From positions 46,952 through 110,951 of the forward strand of contig NVXM01000012.1 of NCBI GenBank assembly GCA_002733865.1: 64,000 nucleotides of DNA, written 5' to 3'. Below are positions 1-8,958 of the stretch, piece by piece. Position 1 is the first letter of the stretch. Each line of letters starts with the position of its first letter. This stretch comes from Sphingopyxis sp. GTDB taxonomy: Bacteria > Pseudomonadota > Alphaproteobacteria > Sphingomonadales > Sphingomonadaceae. The notes below the pieces were generated by a model. The model had not been told where the DNA came from. It made no database searches and worked only from the letters and a program-made list of their open reading frames with translations. The position numbers were made by a program, and so were the translations under genes.

Positions 1-296
1 GTTACGCCCTGATTGAGCTGCTTGGCCACCCCGCGCGAGCGCTTGACGATCGCATCGAGATCGGCGCTGATCTTCTCGGCGGCAAGGCCATAATCGCTGG
101 CATGTTTCATATTATGAAACACCTCGGCCGAACGCAGCATCGCCTTGGTCGGAATACAGCCCCAGTTGAGGCAGATGCCGCCGAGATTTTCGCGTTCGAC
201 AATCGCAGTTTTGAGGCCGAGTTGCGACGCGCGGATTGCGGCGACATAACCGCCGGGGCCGGATCCAAGAACGATTAGGTCGTAAGTGTCTGCCAT
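1..296 (-). CDS. lpdA: Dihydrolipoyl dehydrogenase (E3), N-terminal fragment cut by window start
   Basis: Only the first 98 codons are present; the rest lies to the left of the window. The encoded start MADTYDLIVLGSGPGGYVAA is an FAD-binding Rossmann loop (GSGPGG, residues 11-16). It is followed by GGICLNWGCIPTK with the redox-active pair Cys42 and Cys47. This is the signature of the E3 flavoprotein that reoxidises dihydrolipoamide in 2-oxoacid dehydrogenase complexes. The gene lies 21 bases downstream of the thioesterase and follows pdhC on the same strand, so this copy most likely serves pyruvate dehydrogenase. The ATG at 296 places the dinucleotide-binding motif at the usual distance from the N-terminus. 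The class is certain; assignment to the pyruvate complex is by context. Confidence 0.95.
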   Translation of the reverse strand, partial: MADTYDLIVLGSGPGGYVAAIRASQLGLKTAIVERENLGGICLNWGCIPTKAMLRSAEVFHNMKHASDYGLAAEKISADLDAIVKRSRGVAKQLNQGV

Positions 297-317
297 ATTA
301 TTCCTCTTTGAGAATTT

Positions 318-701
318 TTAATTCAGCGCCGGCACCTGCACCGGCTTGCCGTCTGCGTCCACCGCCACAAATGTGTAGACGCCCGACGCTGCCTTCGTCA
401 TTTCGTCCTCATGCCGGTCGCGCCGATACGCATCGACCTGAACGGTCATCGAACTGCGACCGATCTTTGTGAATTCGGCATAGACCGACAATTCATCACC
501 GATTTCCACCGGATGCCCAAAACGGAGATCGTTTGCGCCAACCACGACCGACTGGTGCTTGCTGTGCTGAGCAGCAAGAGCACCACCGGCCTGCGCCATC
601 TGGCCCATCAGCCAACCGCCAAAGGCTACGCCATAGGGATTGCCTTCGGTGGGCATGACAATCGTCCGGATAGCCGGAACTTTCGCGCTCAGCGCGGTCA
701 A
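318..701 (-). CDS. Acyl-CoA thioesterase, YciA/hotdog family
   Basis: A 127-residue hotdog-fold protein. It carries the N-terminal motif [20 protein letters not shown] (residues 16-35), typical of YciA/acyl-CoA hydrolase family members, which cleave short- to medium-chain acyl-CoA. The later [20 protein letters not shown] stretch matches the central strand region. The start is TTG at 701, overlapping the pdhC stop as TTGA, with a GGGGA ribosome-binding sequence upstream. No ATG is available before codon 16. The tight coupling to pdhC and lpdA suggests co-expression with acetyl-CoA production, perhaps to relieve CoA trapping; that role is inference. Confidence 0.85.
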   Translation of the reverse strand: MTALSAKVPAIRTIVMPTEGNPYGVAFGGWLMGQMAQAGGALAAQHSKHQSVVVGANDLRFGHPVEIGDELSVYAEFTKIGRSSMTVQVDAYRRDRHEDEMTKAASGVYTFVAVDADGKPVQVPALN

Positions 702-2032
702 GCAAGCATCCCCAGCGGATTTTCAACGGTTTCCTTGAACGCCTTCATAAATGCTGCACCAGTCGCGCCGTCGATGGCGCGGTGGTCAAAGCTGCCGGTG
801 GCGGTCATGATCGTTGCAATCTGGACGCTGTCATCAATCACCACAGGTTTTTTGATACCGGCGCTGATCGCCAGGATCATGCCCTGCGGCGGATTGATCA
901 CTGCATCGAAAGCGGTCACACCGAACATACCCATATTGGACAGGCTGGCGGTCCCGCCCTGATATTCGTGCATCTTCAGCTTGCCGGCTTTGGCGCGCTC
1001 GGCGAGATCTTTCATTTCGGTAGCGATAGCGCTCAGAGATTTGGTATCGGCGCTGGTAATGATGGGCGTGATCAGACCGCCCTGGATGCTGACGGCAACC
1101 GCAATATCTGCGCGCTGGTAGCGGATGAGAGTATCTTCGGTATAGCTGACATTGCTGTCCGGTGCCTGCATCAGAGCGACTGCCTGTGCCTTGATCAGCA
1201 AATCATTGACTGAGAGTTTGATACCGCGCGCTTCCAGCGAAGCATTGAGCTCGCCGCGCAGTTTCAGCAGCTTGTCGATATTGACATCAATGCTGACCCG
1301 GTAATGCGGAATGGTCTGTTTGGCCTCGGTCAACCGGCGGGCGATTGTCTTGCGCATGCCCGACAGTTTCTCTGCGACATGCGGAATATCGAAATCGTCT
1401 GATGTCGATGCAGCCTTTGGAGCGGGAGTGGAGGCCGGAGCTGCGCTTGGTGCCGGAGTCGCCTCCTCGCTCTTGGCCGGCGCTGTACCGCCTTCCGCTG
1501 CGTCGATATCGGCCTTGATAATCCGGCCATTGGGACCGGAGCCGGACACTGCGGCCAGATCAACCCCTTTCTGCTCAGCCAGACGCCGCGCCAAGGGGCT
1601 GACTTTCAGGCGGTCATCGCCGCTATCCTGCTTCGCTTTGGCTGGTGACGGTGAAGGTTCGGGTGCGGAATCTGCCTCCGGTTCTGGCGCAGGCGACGGC
1701 GTCGGCGCAGGCTTTTCTGCCTTGTTCTCTGCCGGTTCGGTCTTTTTCTGTTTCGGCTCAGCGGGCGCTTCGATATCGCCAGCGTCTTCGCCTTCTTCCG
1801 CGATGATCGCGATCACCTCACCGACTTTTACATTATCGGTACCTTCTGCAACGACAATCTTGGCAATGATACCCTCGTCGATCGCCTCGAATTCCATTGT
1901 TGCCTTGTCGGTCTCTATTTCGGCCAGCAAATCACCGGACGAGACGCTATCGCCCTCCTTCACCAGCCATTTGGCGAGTGTTCCTTCCTCCATCGTCGGG
2001 GAGAGCGCAGGCATTTGGAGATTGATGGGCAT
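698..2032 (-). CDS. pdhC: Pyruvate dehydrogenase E2, dihydrolipoamide acetyltransferase
   Basis: A 444-residue E2 core subunit that transfers the acetyl group from lipoamide to CoA. The lipoyl domain covers about residues 1-77, starting [20 protein letters not shown], with lipoyl Lys43 in ETDKATME. An Ala/Pro/Glu-rich flexible linker (about 80-140) follows, then a peripheral subunit-binding domain ([17 protein letters not shown]). The catalytic domain runs from about 215 and ends in DHRAIDG with catalytic His near 417. The ATG at 2032 is chosen over an upstream start at 2128: it begins exactly at the conserved lipoyl domain, has AGGAAAG about ten bases upstream, and avoids running into the divergent gene's control region. 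The N-terminus is of the alphaproteobacterial/mitochondrial type. It overlaps the downstream thioesterase by four bases. Confidence 0.96.
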   Translation of the reverse strand: MPINLQMPALSPTMEEGTLAKWLVKEGDSVSSGDLLAEIETDKATMEFEAIDEGIIAKIVVAEGTDNVKVGEVIAIIAEEGEDAGDIEAPAEPKQKKTEPAENKAEKPAPTPSPAPEPEADSAPEPSPSPAKAKQDSGDDRLKVSPLARRLAEQKGVDLAAVSGSGPNGRIIKADIDAAEGGTAPAKSEEATPAPSAAPASTPAPKAASTSDDFDIPHVAEKLSGMRKTIARRLTEAKQTIPHYRVSIDVNIDKLLKLRGELNASLEARGIKLSVNDLLIKAQAVALMQAPDSNVSYTEDTLIRYQRADIAVAVSIQGGLITPIITSADTKSLSAIATEMKDLAERAKAGKLKMHEYQGGTASLSNMGMFGVTAFDAVINPPQGMILAISAGIKKPVVIDDSVQIATIMTATGSFDHRAIDGATGAAFMKAFKETVENPLGMLA

Positions 2033-2169
2033 GGCCGGTGATCTTTCCTGAAATAAGTCCTGTTTTCGCTTAAAGCTGTCGAACATTGCGCCAATGGCGT
2101 CAAGGGCGGTTGCTTGCCTTGCGAGCATTTTTGTCGCAACAGGTATTTCTGACAGGAGGAGGAGGGTTC

Positions 2170-2625
2170 ATGCGTACATATCTTGTGGTGATCGACGAGA
2201 CCGATGAGGCAAGCCTGGCGCTTCGCTTTGCCTCGCGCCGTGCGATGAAGACCAACAGCGGGTTGCACATTCTGGCGCTGGTAGAGAGCGAGGACTTTGT
2301 CGCGTGGGGCGGCGTACAGGCGACTCTTGCCGAAGAAGCGAAAAATCGCGCGGAGGCCCTGGTGTCCGGCGCTGCCGGCAGCTTGTTTGAAGAAACCGGG
2401 ATTCGCCCTTCCATCACGGTCAGGCAAGGCAAGGGTCCAAAAGTCGTGCGGGCGATGATGGATGACGTCGATGGTCTTGCTGCGCTGGTGCTTGGCGCGG
2501 CAGCAACCGGCGTTCCAGGCCCGCTGGTTAGCCATTTTGCCGCGACCGAAGCGGGCTCCCTGCCCTGTCCGGTGATGGTCGTCCCCGGATCGCTCAGCAA
2601 GGAAGAGATTGACCGGCTTAGTTAA
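2170..2625 (+). CDS. Universal stress protein (UspA family)
   Basis: A 151-residue Usp-domain protein: MRTYLVVIDETDEASLALRF begins the first beta strand. A late VLGAAATGVPGPLVSHFA and CPVMVVPGSL match the nucleotide-binding C-terminal region of Usp folds, although the usual G-2x-G-9x-G(S/T) loop is loosely conserved. The start at 2170 is supported by an unusually strong purine-rich ribosome-binding site (2153-2166). A 28-codon longer frame from 2086 would run through that site. The gene is divergent from pdhC (138 bases between starts). Its stop overlaps the stop of the convergent redoxin gene by four bases. The role in stress survival is a family-level inference. Confidence 0.9.
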   Translation: MRTYLVVIDETDEASLALRFASRRAMKTNSGLHILALVESEDFVAWGGVQATLAEEAKNRAEALVSGAAGSLFEETGIRPSITVRQGKGPKVVRAMMDDVDGLAALVLGAAATGVPGPLVSHFAATEAGSLPCPVMVVPGSLSKEEIDRLS

Positions 2626-3152
2626 TTCGACGGGGCCAGCGCGCCGCGTGCCGGATAATTATGTTCCAGTGCATAATCGATGCCTTGCAGCAATTGATCC
2701 AGAGGAGGCCTGGTAAAAGGCATGCTTTGAATGCTGGCAAAATAAAGACTGCAATCCGGCTTGACCAGCAGCATTGCCGGTTCGGAAAATATCCTCGGCT
2801 CTTCGCTTCCCGGGCGGCCAGACGAAATATAGAGATCCAGTTGGCGAGCAGTATCTTCACTGAGACCATAGCCGAGCAGAAGCTCCCCGATCTCCCACTC
2901 GTCCACTGATTTCTGCGCCCGCGCCTTGTTGTCCATGCTGATCGCGACCACCGTCACCCCGCGCTTTGCGAAATCGTTCAATTTGCGCTGGAGTTCGCGC
3001 ACCTGCATTTTACAGATCGGGCAGTGGGCTCCGCGATAGAACAGCAGCAAGGTAAAATTGTCACCAAGCCGCTGACTCAGTTGAAACTGGCCCCCATCGA
3101 TCAGCCGGACGGTGAAATCAGGAATGGGCCGGGTCGGAAGAAGTCTGGGCAT
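2622..3152 (-). CDS. AhpC/TSA-family redoxin (peroxiredoxin-like)
   Basis: A 176-residue thioredoxin-fold protein. FYRGAHCPICKMQVRELQ contains a CPIC pair (Cys44, Cys47) after the first strand-loop, the position of the peroxidatic cysteine in bacterioferritin-comigratory/AhpC-like proteins. VTVVAISMDNKARAQKSVDEW is the typical second half of the domain. No signal peptide is visible, so it is probably cytoplasmic. It probably reduces peroxides or acts as a thiol oxidoreductase, but the CxxC arrangement differs from classical Prx, so the substrate is unknown. It is convergent with the Usp gene, with stops overlapping. Confidence 0.82.
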   Translation of the reverse strand: MPRLLPTRPIPDFTVRLIDGGQFQLSQRLGDNFTLLLFYRGAHCPICKMQVRELQRKLNDFAKRGVTVVAISMDNKARAQKSVDEWEIGELLLGYGLSEDTARQLDLYISSGRPGSEEPRIFSEPAMLLVKPDCSLYFASIQSMPFTRPPLDQLLQGIDYALEHNYPARGALAPSN

Positions 3153-3221
3153 TGGGGAAATCCTTCGTGATTGCTATCCTATACACCCTTTCGAGGCAGA
3201 TGATCCTCCCGCAGCAAAGAA

Positions 3222-5516
3222 TTATTTTCTTCTGACCTTTCCTTTGCGGCCTTTTATATTTGCCGGACGTCCAGGTTTGCCCTTCCGATGCGGTTTGCCT
3301 TTACCAGCCCGAAACGGTGCCTTTCGGCCGGGCATATGATTTGCGCCTTCCGGGAGTTCGAACAACAGGCTGCCCGTGGCAGCGTTGGCCTCGACCAGAC
3401 GCAGTTCGATTTTCTGCCCGATATTGTACGTCGTACCGCTCTCCATCCCGGTCAGCTGTTGCTTCGACTCGTCATAGTCGAACCGTTCCGCGCCAAGGCT
3501 GCGCACCGGCACCAGACCGTCACCACCCAGCTCCTCAACCGTGGCAAAGAAACCGAAATTCTGGACGCCGGTAATCCGGCATTTCACGACTTCGCCGATT
3601 CGGTTTGCCAAATGGGCAGAGATATAGCGGTCGATGGTTTCCCACTCCGCCTTCATCGCGCGGCGTTCCAGCTTTGATATTTTTTCCGAAATCAGTTCAA
3701 GCCGCCCTGCCTCTTCCTTGTTCAAACCGGAATATTGCGGAATATCGCTGTTTTCGGGCGCAGGCTGCTCGAGCTTACAGGCAGTCACCAGCGCGCGGTG
3801 AACGATCAGATCGGCATAGCGCCGGATCGGGCTGGTAAAATGCGCGTAGCTTCCCAACGACAGGCCGAAATGACCCAAATTGGTATGTCCATAATAAGCC
3901 TGGGTCTGGCTGCGCAGGATCTGCTCCATCACCAGCGGCAAAAGCAGCTCGTCATCGACCTGCTCGATCAGATTGTTGAACACCGACGGCTTGATCACCT
4001 GCCCCATGGCAAAGCTCATGTCGAACGTCTTGAGATAGTCCTTCAGTGCGATCAGCTTCTCGCGCGAAGGCACTTCGTGGACGCGGTAGATGACCGGAGA
4101 TTTCTTGGATTCCAGCATCTTCGCGGCCGCCACATTGGCGACAATCATATAATCTTCGACCACCCGATGGGCATCGAGACGCTCGCGGATCGCGATCTCG
4201 ACAATCTTTCCCTGATCATCGAGCACAACGCGCTTTTCCGGCAGATCGAGATTAAGCGGCTCGCGTTCGTCACGCGCCTTGGCCAGCAGCTTCCAGCAGG
4301 CCCATAACGGTTCGAGCGCTTTTTTCTTCAGCGGATGGTCGAGCCTGCCGTCCATTGCCGCCTGCGCATCTTCATAGGCGATATTGCCGGCCAGTTTGAC
4401 AATCGCTCTGGTAAAGCGGGACGCGATCACCTGCCCTTTTGCGTTGATCGTCACGTGGCAAACCAGAGACACCCGGTCCACGCCCTGTTTGAGCGAGCAA
4501 ACATCGGTGGACAATGCCTCCGGCAGCATGGGTACAACCCGATCAGGGAAATAGACGCTATTGCCCCGCTTATAGGCTTCGCGGTCGAGTTTGCTTCCGG
4601 AGCGCACATAATAAGAGACATCGGCGATCGCGATCAGCGCCTTGAACCCGCCCTTGTTATCCGGACTGCCATCCGGTGCGGCCCAGATCGCGTCATCATG
4701 ATCGCGCGCGTCGGCAGGATCGATCGCGACGATCGGGAGATGCCGCAAGTCTTCCCGTTTTTCTTTCGAAATCGCGAGCTTGGTCGCCAACTCGGCTTCC
4801 TTTGTCACCGCGTCAGGAAAATGCAGCGGGATTTCAAATTTGTGGATCGCAATCAGGCTGAATGACTTGGGCGCGAACGGATCACCCAAAACTTCCTTCA
4901 CCCGCGCCTTGACTTCGGAGCCCCGCTTTAGCGGCTCGGCCAAGACCAGATTGCCCGGCTCGGCCTCGCCCAAATCCAGGATAGGCGTACTCCGGCGGAC
5001 CTTGCGATCAACGGGTTTCAGCCAATAGCGGTCCTTCTCGTCTTTTTCGACGATGCCGAGCAACATCTCGCTGCTCTGGGCCAGCTTTTTCATCAGAAAG
5101 GCGATATGCCCGTTCCCGCGTTCTTCCGTCCTGGCGAGGATCCGATCCCCAATCGCAAGAGCGGCCCTCCTGCCCTTTTCCTTGATTCGCAGCTTTGGTG
5201 CCGGTGCATTGTCGGCCTCCCATTTTTCGGGAATGCCGATTGCCTCGTTGCCGTCGATTTCAACGATTTTCAGAACCGTGACTTTTGGTATGCCGCCCAT
5301 CTTGTGAAATGCCCGTCCCGGAGTGCTGTCGATCAGGCCTTCGTCGGCCATGTCCTTAAACAATGCTTTCAGGGCAATTTTATCGGAACCCCTCAATCCG
5401 AATGCCTTGGCGATTTCGCGCTTGCCGACCGGCTGATCCGATCGCTCGATGAGATCCATGATTTGCTTGCGCGTCGGAACCTGCTTCGGTTTATGTGGTT
5501 TCCTGGGGCCGGCCAT
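3222..5516 (-). CDS. rnr: Ribonuclease R
   Basis: A 764-residue 3'-to-5' exoribonuclease. An N-terminal winged-helix/cold-shock region occupies about 15-230. The RNB catalytic domain starts near 255 with AIDPADARDHDDAIW (metal-binding Asp266, 269/272, 274, 275). A later block, GHFGLSLGSYAHFTSPIRRY, is the conserved RNB signature. An S1 domain lies at about 635-720, followed by a basic Lys/Arg/Gly tail typical of RNase R. The start at 5516 overlaps the proS stop by one base (TAATG), so the two genes are probably translationally coupled. The function is degradation of structured RNA and participation in RNA quality control. Length and domain order are normal. Confidence 0.96.
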   Translation of the reverse strand: MAGPRKPHKPKQVPTRKQIMDLIERSDQPVGKREIAKAFGLRGSDKIALKALFKDMADEGLIDSTPGRAFHKMGGIPKVTVLKIVEIDGNEAIGIPEKWEADNAPAPKLRIKEKGRRAALAIGDRILARTEERGNGHIAFLMKKLAQSSEMLLGIVEKDEKDRYWLKPVDRKVRRSTPILDLGEAEPGNLVLAEPLKRGSEVKARVKEVLGDPFAPKSFSLIAIHKFEIPLHFPDAVTKEAELATKLAISKEKREDLRHLPIVAIDPADARDHDDAIWAAPDGSPDNKGGFKALIAIADVSYYVRSGSKLDREAYKRGNSVYFPDRVVPMLPEALSTDVCSLKQGVDRVSLVCHVTINAKGQVIASRFTRAIVKLAGNIAYEDAQAAMDGRLDHPLKKKALEPLWACWKLLAKARDEREPLNLDLPEKRVVLDDQGKIVEIAIRERLDAHRVVEDYMIVANVAAAKMLESKKSPVIYRVHEVPSREKLIALKDYLKTFDMSFAMGQVIKPSVFNNLIEQVDDELLLPLVMEQILRSQTQAYYGHTNLGHFGLSLGSYAHFTSPIRRYADLIVHRALVTACKLEQPAPENSDIPQYSGLNKEEAGRLELISEKISKLERRAMKAEWETIDRYISAHLANRIGEVVKCRITGVQNFGFFATVEELGGDGLVPVRSLGAERFDYDESKQQLTGMESGTTYNIGQKIELRLVEANAATGSLLFELPEGANHMPGRKAPFRAGKGKPHRKGKPGRPANIKGRKGKVRRK

Positions 5517-7051
5517 TAATAGGCTTTGCCGATGATGATTCGCTCATCGGCAGGTTCACCACTGAAGATGCAGTTCCCGTCCGCTGCGCCCGCATCCACT
5601 GGCACGTTGCGGAAGGTGAGCTTCAGCTTTTTGAGCCGTTCCTCGATCGCTTCCAGATCGTCACCGGTTGCCTTGCGCCATTGCACTTCCAGCCAGCCCG
5701 GATATTTCTTATTCTCTTTGTAGAAACGCTCGACATCCGACCAGTGCTCGATACCGCGGGTGATGTTGCTATCAAGACGCTGCTTGGCCTCGTCGTGCAG
5801 TGCGGACTGGATCTCAGTCAGCAAGTCCGGAATCTGTGGTATGAATTCGGACTTGGCCAGAAATTTCGTGTCCAGTTTACCGCTATCCTGATACAATGCG
5901 TCACGGCGGATCATTGCCACCTTGTCTTCTGCCATGTCGCGTGGACCGATTTCAAGAATGATCGGCGCGCCTTTCTTGACCCACGACCATCTTTTGGTCT
6001 GGGTCTTGGCACCGCTGATATCAAGCTTCACCCGAACGGCTTCGTCAAAAGCTTTCAGGCCAGCGATTTCCTTCGCCAAAGCCTTGCAATAATCCAGCAC
6101 CTGTTCGTCTTCGGGCTTGTCGCGCAGCATCGGTACGATCACTACCTGATAAGGGGCAATCAATGGTGGTACGCGCATACCGTCATCGTCGCCGTGGGTC
6201 ATGATAACCCCGCCGATCATCCGGGTCGATGTGCCCCAGCTGGTGGTATAGGCGAACTGGAATTCACCGTCCTTGTCCTGAAAGCGGATATTCTGCGCCT
6301 TGCTGAAGGTCTGGCCGAGGAAGTGACTGGTGCCGGCCTGCAGCGCTTTGCCATCCTGCATCATCGCCTCGATCGAGTAGGTCGCATCGGCACCGGGAAA
6401 GCGTTCGTTCTCGGGTTTTTCGCCCGCGACGACCGGCATCGCCAGGACATTTTCGGAAAATTCGCGGTACATTTCAAGGATATTGAGCGTTTCCTCCATT
6501 GCCTCGGCTTTCGAGGCATGCGCCGTATGGCCTTCCTGCCAAAGGAATTCGCTCGTCCGCAGGAACATCCGGGTCCGCATTTCCCAGCGCACAACATTGG
6601 CCCACTGGTTGATCATCACGGGCAGGTCGCGCCAGCTCTGCACCCAGCGGGCAAAGGCCGTACCGATCACGGTTTCCGAGGTCGGACGAACCACCAGCGG
6701 CTCTTCCAGCTTCGCCTCGGGATCGACGATCAGTCCGCCATCTTCGCCTTTCGTCAGCCGGTGATGCGTGACCACCGCCATCTCCTTGGCAAAGCCGTCG
6801 ACATGCTCGGCTTCCTTGGCAAAATAGCTCAGCGGGATGAACAGCGGGAAATAGCAATTTTCATGGCCGGTGGCCTTGATCCGCTGATCCATCAGATATT
6901 GCACCCGTTCCCAGATGCCATAGCCCCAAGGGCGCATGATCATGCAGCCGCGCACGCCCGATTCCTCGGCGAGATCAGCTTCGGTAATGACTTGTTGGTA
7001 CCATCCCGCAAAATCATCTTCACGGGTTATGGACAGAGCATTTTTCTTCAA
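5516..7051 (-). CDS. proS: Prolyl-tRNA synthetase, archaeal/eukaryotic type
   Basis: A 511-residue class II synthetase charging tRNA(Pro). Motif 1/2 regions read GCMIMRPWGYGIWERVQYLM, TGHENCYFPLFIPLSYFAKE and EPLVVRPTSETVIGTAFARW. FLRTSEFLWQEGHTAHA and a C-terminal extension ending in IIIGKAY with terminal Tyr are hallmarks of the archaeal/eukaryotic-type (type 3) enzyme rather than the bacterial type with an inserted editing domain. No YbaK-like insert is present between motifs 2 and 3. The ATG at 7051 precedes the conserved core by about 12 residues. It is the only proline enzyme in view; whether a bacterial-type copy exists elsewhere cannot be told. Confidence 0.95.
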   Translation of the reverse strand: MKKNALSITREDDFAGWYQQVITEADLAEESGVRGCMIMRPWGYGIWERVQYLMDQRIKATGHENCYFPLFIPLSYFAKEAEHVDGFAKEMAVVTHHRLTKGEDGGLIVDPEAKLEEPLVVRPTSETVIGTAFARWVQSWRDLPVMINQWANVVRWEMRTRMFLRTSEFLWQEGHTAHASKAEAMEETLNILEMYREFSENVLAMPVVAGEKPENERFPGADATYSIEAMMQDGKALQAGTSHFLGQTFSKAQNIRFQDKDGEFQFAYTTSWGTSTRMIGGVIMTHGDDDGMRVPPLIAPYQVVIVPMLRDKPEDEQVLDYCKALAKEIAGLKAFDEAVRVKLDISGAKTQTKRWSWVKKGAPIILEIGPRDMAEDKVAMIRRDALYQDSGKLDTKFLAKSEFIPQIPDLLTEIQSALHDEAKQRLDSNITRGIEHWSDVERFYKENKKYPGWLEVQWRKATGDDLEAIEERLKKLKLTFRNVPVDAGAADGNCIFSGEPADERIIIGKAY

Positions 7052-7083
7052 TTCGTTTTCCTGCGGCTTGTAGGGTGGCCGTA

Positions 7084-7701
7084 TCAGTTATCAAGCTTGT
7101 CTATCTTGGACTGGATGTCAGCCAGCTGCTGTTTCAAAGCCATGATTTCGGCCTCTTTTTCGGATGTCGAGGCTGGTGATCCATCACCCGCCTCCGCACT
7201 ATTGGTTTGGCCAAGGCTCAAGGCCTTTTCAAATACGCCAGCAAGCGGGCTTGCCTTCAACGCATTCTCGACCGCTTCCTGAAATTGTTTCTGGTTCTTG
7301 ACCGCCATCTGACCCAACGGATTTTTGTTGAGCGCACCTTCAACAGCCTCCTGAAACTGTTTCTGATTTTTCCGGAAATTATCCATCGATGCTTCCAGAT
7401 AGGATGGCATCAACGATTGCATACTGTTGCCATACATGGAGATCAGCTGGCGCAGAAATTTTACCGGAAGCATCTGCTTGCCGCTGCTTTCCTCGTCAAC
7501 GATAATCTGGGTCAGAACATTATGCGTGATGTCTTCACCGGTTTTGGCATCGACGACGATAAAATCCTGATCCTTGCGAGTCATTTCGGCGAGGAAATCG
7601 AGCGTAATGTAACTGGATGTTTCAGTATTGTAGAGACGCCGATTGGCATATTTTTTTATGGTGATCGGATCGCCTGGATTGCTATTTTTAGACTTGGCCA
7701 T
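7084..7701 (-). CDS. phaR: Polyhydroxyalkanoate synthesis regulator PhaR
   Basis: A 205-residue regulator. The N-terminal DNA-binding domain (about 12-75) has the hallmark ITIKKYANRRLYNTETSSYI. Next is the PHB-binding accumulation region containing LRQLISMYGNSMQSLMPSYL. Two near-identical KNQKQFQEAVE segments (about 111-122 and 135-146) form an internal repeat, and the C-terminus is a coiled coil (EKEAEIMALKQQLADIQSKI). PhaR binds PHB granules and represses phasin and its own gene. Paired repeats upstream (7818-7842) are candidate autoregulatory sites. No PHA synthase is in the window, so the targets lie elsewhere. Confidence 0.93.
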   Translation of the reverse strand: MAKSKNSNPGDPITIKKYANRRLYNTETSSYITLDFLAEMTRKDQDFIVVDAKTGEDITHNVLTQIIVDEESSGKQMLPVKFLRQLISMYGNSMQSLMPSYLEASMDNFRKNQKQFQEAVEGALNKNPLGQMAVKNQKQFQEAVENALKASPLAGVFEKALSLGQTNSAEAGDGSPASTSEKEAEIMALKQQLADIQSKIDKLDN

Positions 7702-7817
7702 ATCAGTTCCCGATGGGTTTTAATTGCTGAAGCTCTTAAGGACCTTCTAACCATCAATAATTAAATGTTGCACAAGCACTAAACCTATTTGTGCATTGCC
7801 GCAACTTCTGTTGTTGT

Positions 7818-7842
7818 GCAGCAATTTTGCGCAGCAATTTTT
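7818..7842. promoter_or_regulatory. Paired 11-bp direct repeats upstream of phaR, candidate PhaR operator
   Basis: GCAGCAATTTT occurs at 7818-7828 and again at 7831-7841, 13 bases apart, in the 182-bp gap between phaR (start 7701) and alr. Nearby are further TTGTGCA/TTGCGCA elements (around 7791, 7814, 7855). Characterised PhaR proteins recognise TGC/GCA-rich repeats in their own promoter region, so autoregulation is the simplest reading. The repeats are seen directly; binding by PhaR is inferred. Confidence 0.5.
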
Positions 7843-7883
7843 GATTGTGCAACTGCGTTGCATGGCGGTGTGCTTGTGGTCGA

Positions 7884-8939
7884 TTAAACCCAATAGCGGG
7901 ACAGCCGGCTGCCCAGGCCGGTGATAAGTTCATATTGCGACAATCCGGATTGGGCCGAAGCCGCCAGCAGATCATAATCGCAATCGACCCAATCCCCCTC
8001 TTTCAGATCAGGGGCACTGGTCAGGTCGATCGCGATCAAGTCCATTGAGACGCGGCCGAGCACTGGCAGTTCTCTGCCTTCATGGCGAAAGATCCCCCGA
8101 TCCGAGAAACCGCGCAGATAGCCATCAGCATAGCCCATCGCGAGAATGGCGACGGGATGTTCCTGCTTGGCCACATATCGCGCATTATAACCAAGCTTGT
8201 CGTCAATATGGAGAGTCCGGACCTGAAGGATCTCTGCCTGTGGCATGGCCACCTGCCGGATCACCGCCGCTAGCTCCGGTCGCTGGATGCCGCCGTAAAG
8301 TGCCAGACCCGGGCGAGTGAGATCAAAATGATATTCGCTGCCCAACGCGATACCAGCGCTGTTCGCGAGACTGGTTCGTTGGTGCGGCACTAGGTCCAAC
8401 CCCGCAGTATACGCGGCCAGCTGTTCACCGTTTTGTGGCCCGTCCTCATCGGCCGATGCAAGATGGCTCATCGCCAAATCGATCGACATCCCGGCGAACA
8501 GTTCCAGGTTAAGGTCTGCAACGTTTAACCCAAGCCGGTTCATGCCGCTGTTGATCATGATATCGCACGGTCGGTTGGATGACTGCCACCGATTGACCTG
8601 ATCGAGGCTGTTTAGCACCGGCTTGGCGGATGACTGCAAAGCGAAAGACATGTCGGCATCGCGCACGCCATTGAGCACGGAGACAGAAGCCTTGCCAGCA
8701 GTCAGATCCTCGATCTCTCTGGCTTCCTGCCAATTGGCGACGAAAAAGTCATCACAACCCGCGTCCAACAGATGGCGCACGACATCGCGCGCACCCAGGC
8801 CATAGCCATTGGCCTTCACTGCTGCGCCAGCCTTCGCTTTTCCGGACATCTCATTCAGCGCGTTCCAGTTGGCCACAAGGGCTGCTCTATCCAGCTTTAC
8901 GCTGGCGGTGGCTGGTATCGCTATTTCCTCTTCACTCAT
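7884..8939 (-). CDS. alr: Alanine racemase
   Basis: A 351-residue PLP enzyme interconverting L- and D-alanine for peptidoglycan. The PLP lysine is Lys42 in AAVKANGYGLGA; the TIM-barrel domain follows to about 235. The second catalytic tyrosine lies in KLGYNARYVA at the domain boundary. The C-terminal beta domain contains GRVSMDLIAIDLT. The ATG at 8939 gives the expected distance of about 40 residues to the lysine. A longer frame from 9062 would overlap the upstream transporter gene. The ribosome-binding site is weak, and the gap to the transporter stop is only 19 bases, so read-through transcription with the transporter gene is likely. Confidence 0.94.
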   Translation of the reverse strand: MSEEEIAIPATASVKLDRAALVANWNALNEMSGKAKAGAAVKANGYGLGARDVVRHLLDAGCDDFFVANWQEAREIEDLTAGKASVSVLNGVRDADMSFALQSSAKPVLNSLDQVNRWQSSNRPCDIMINSGMNRLGLNVADLNLELFAGMSIDLAMSHLASADEDGPQNGEQLAAYTAGLDLVPHQRTSLANSAGIALGSEYHFDLTRPGLALYGGIQRPELAAVIRQVAMPQAEILQVRTLHIDDKLGYNARYVAKQEHPVAILAMGYADGYLRGFSDRGIFRHEGRELPVLGRVSMDLIAIDLTSAPDLKEGDWVDCDYDLLAASAQSGLSQYELITGLGSRLSRYWV

Positions 8940-8958
8940 GAAACGAGCGATAATGACT

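Noticed and set aside
5495..7282. 595-codon open frame on the plus strand opposite proS
   Set aside because: It is antisense to a fully conserved synthetase, shows no recognisable domain and no ribosome-binding site; GC-rich third positions keep the opposite frame open.
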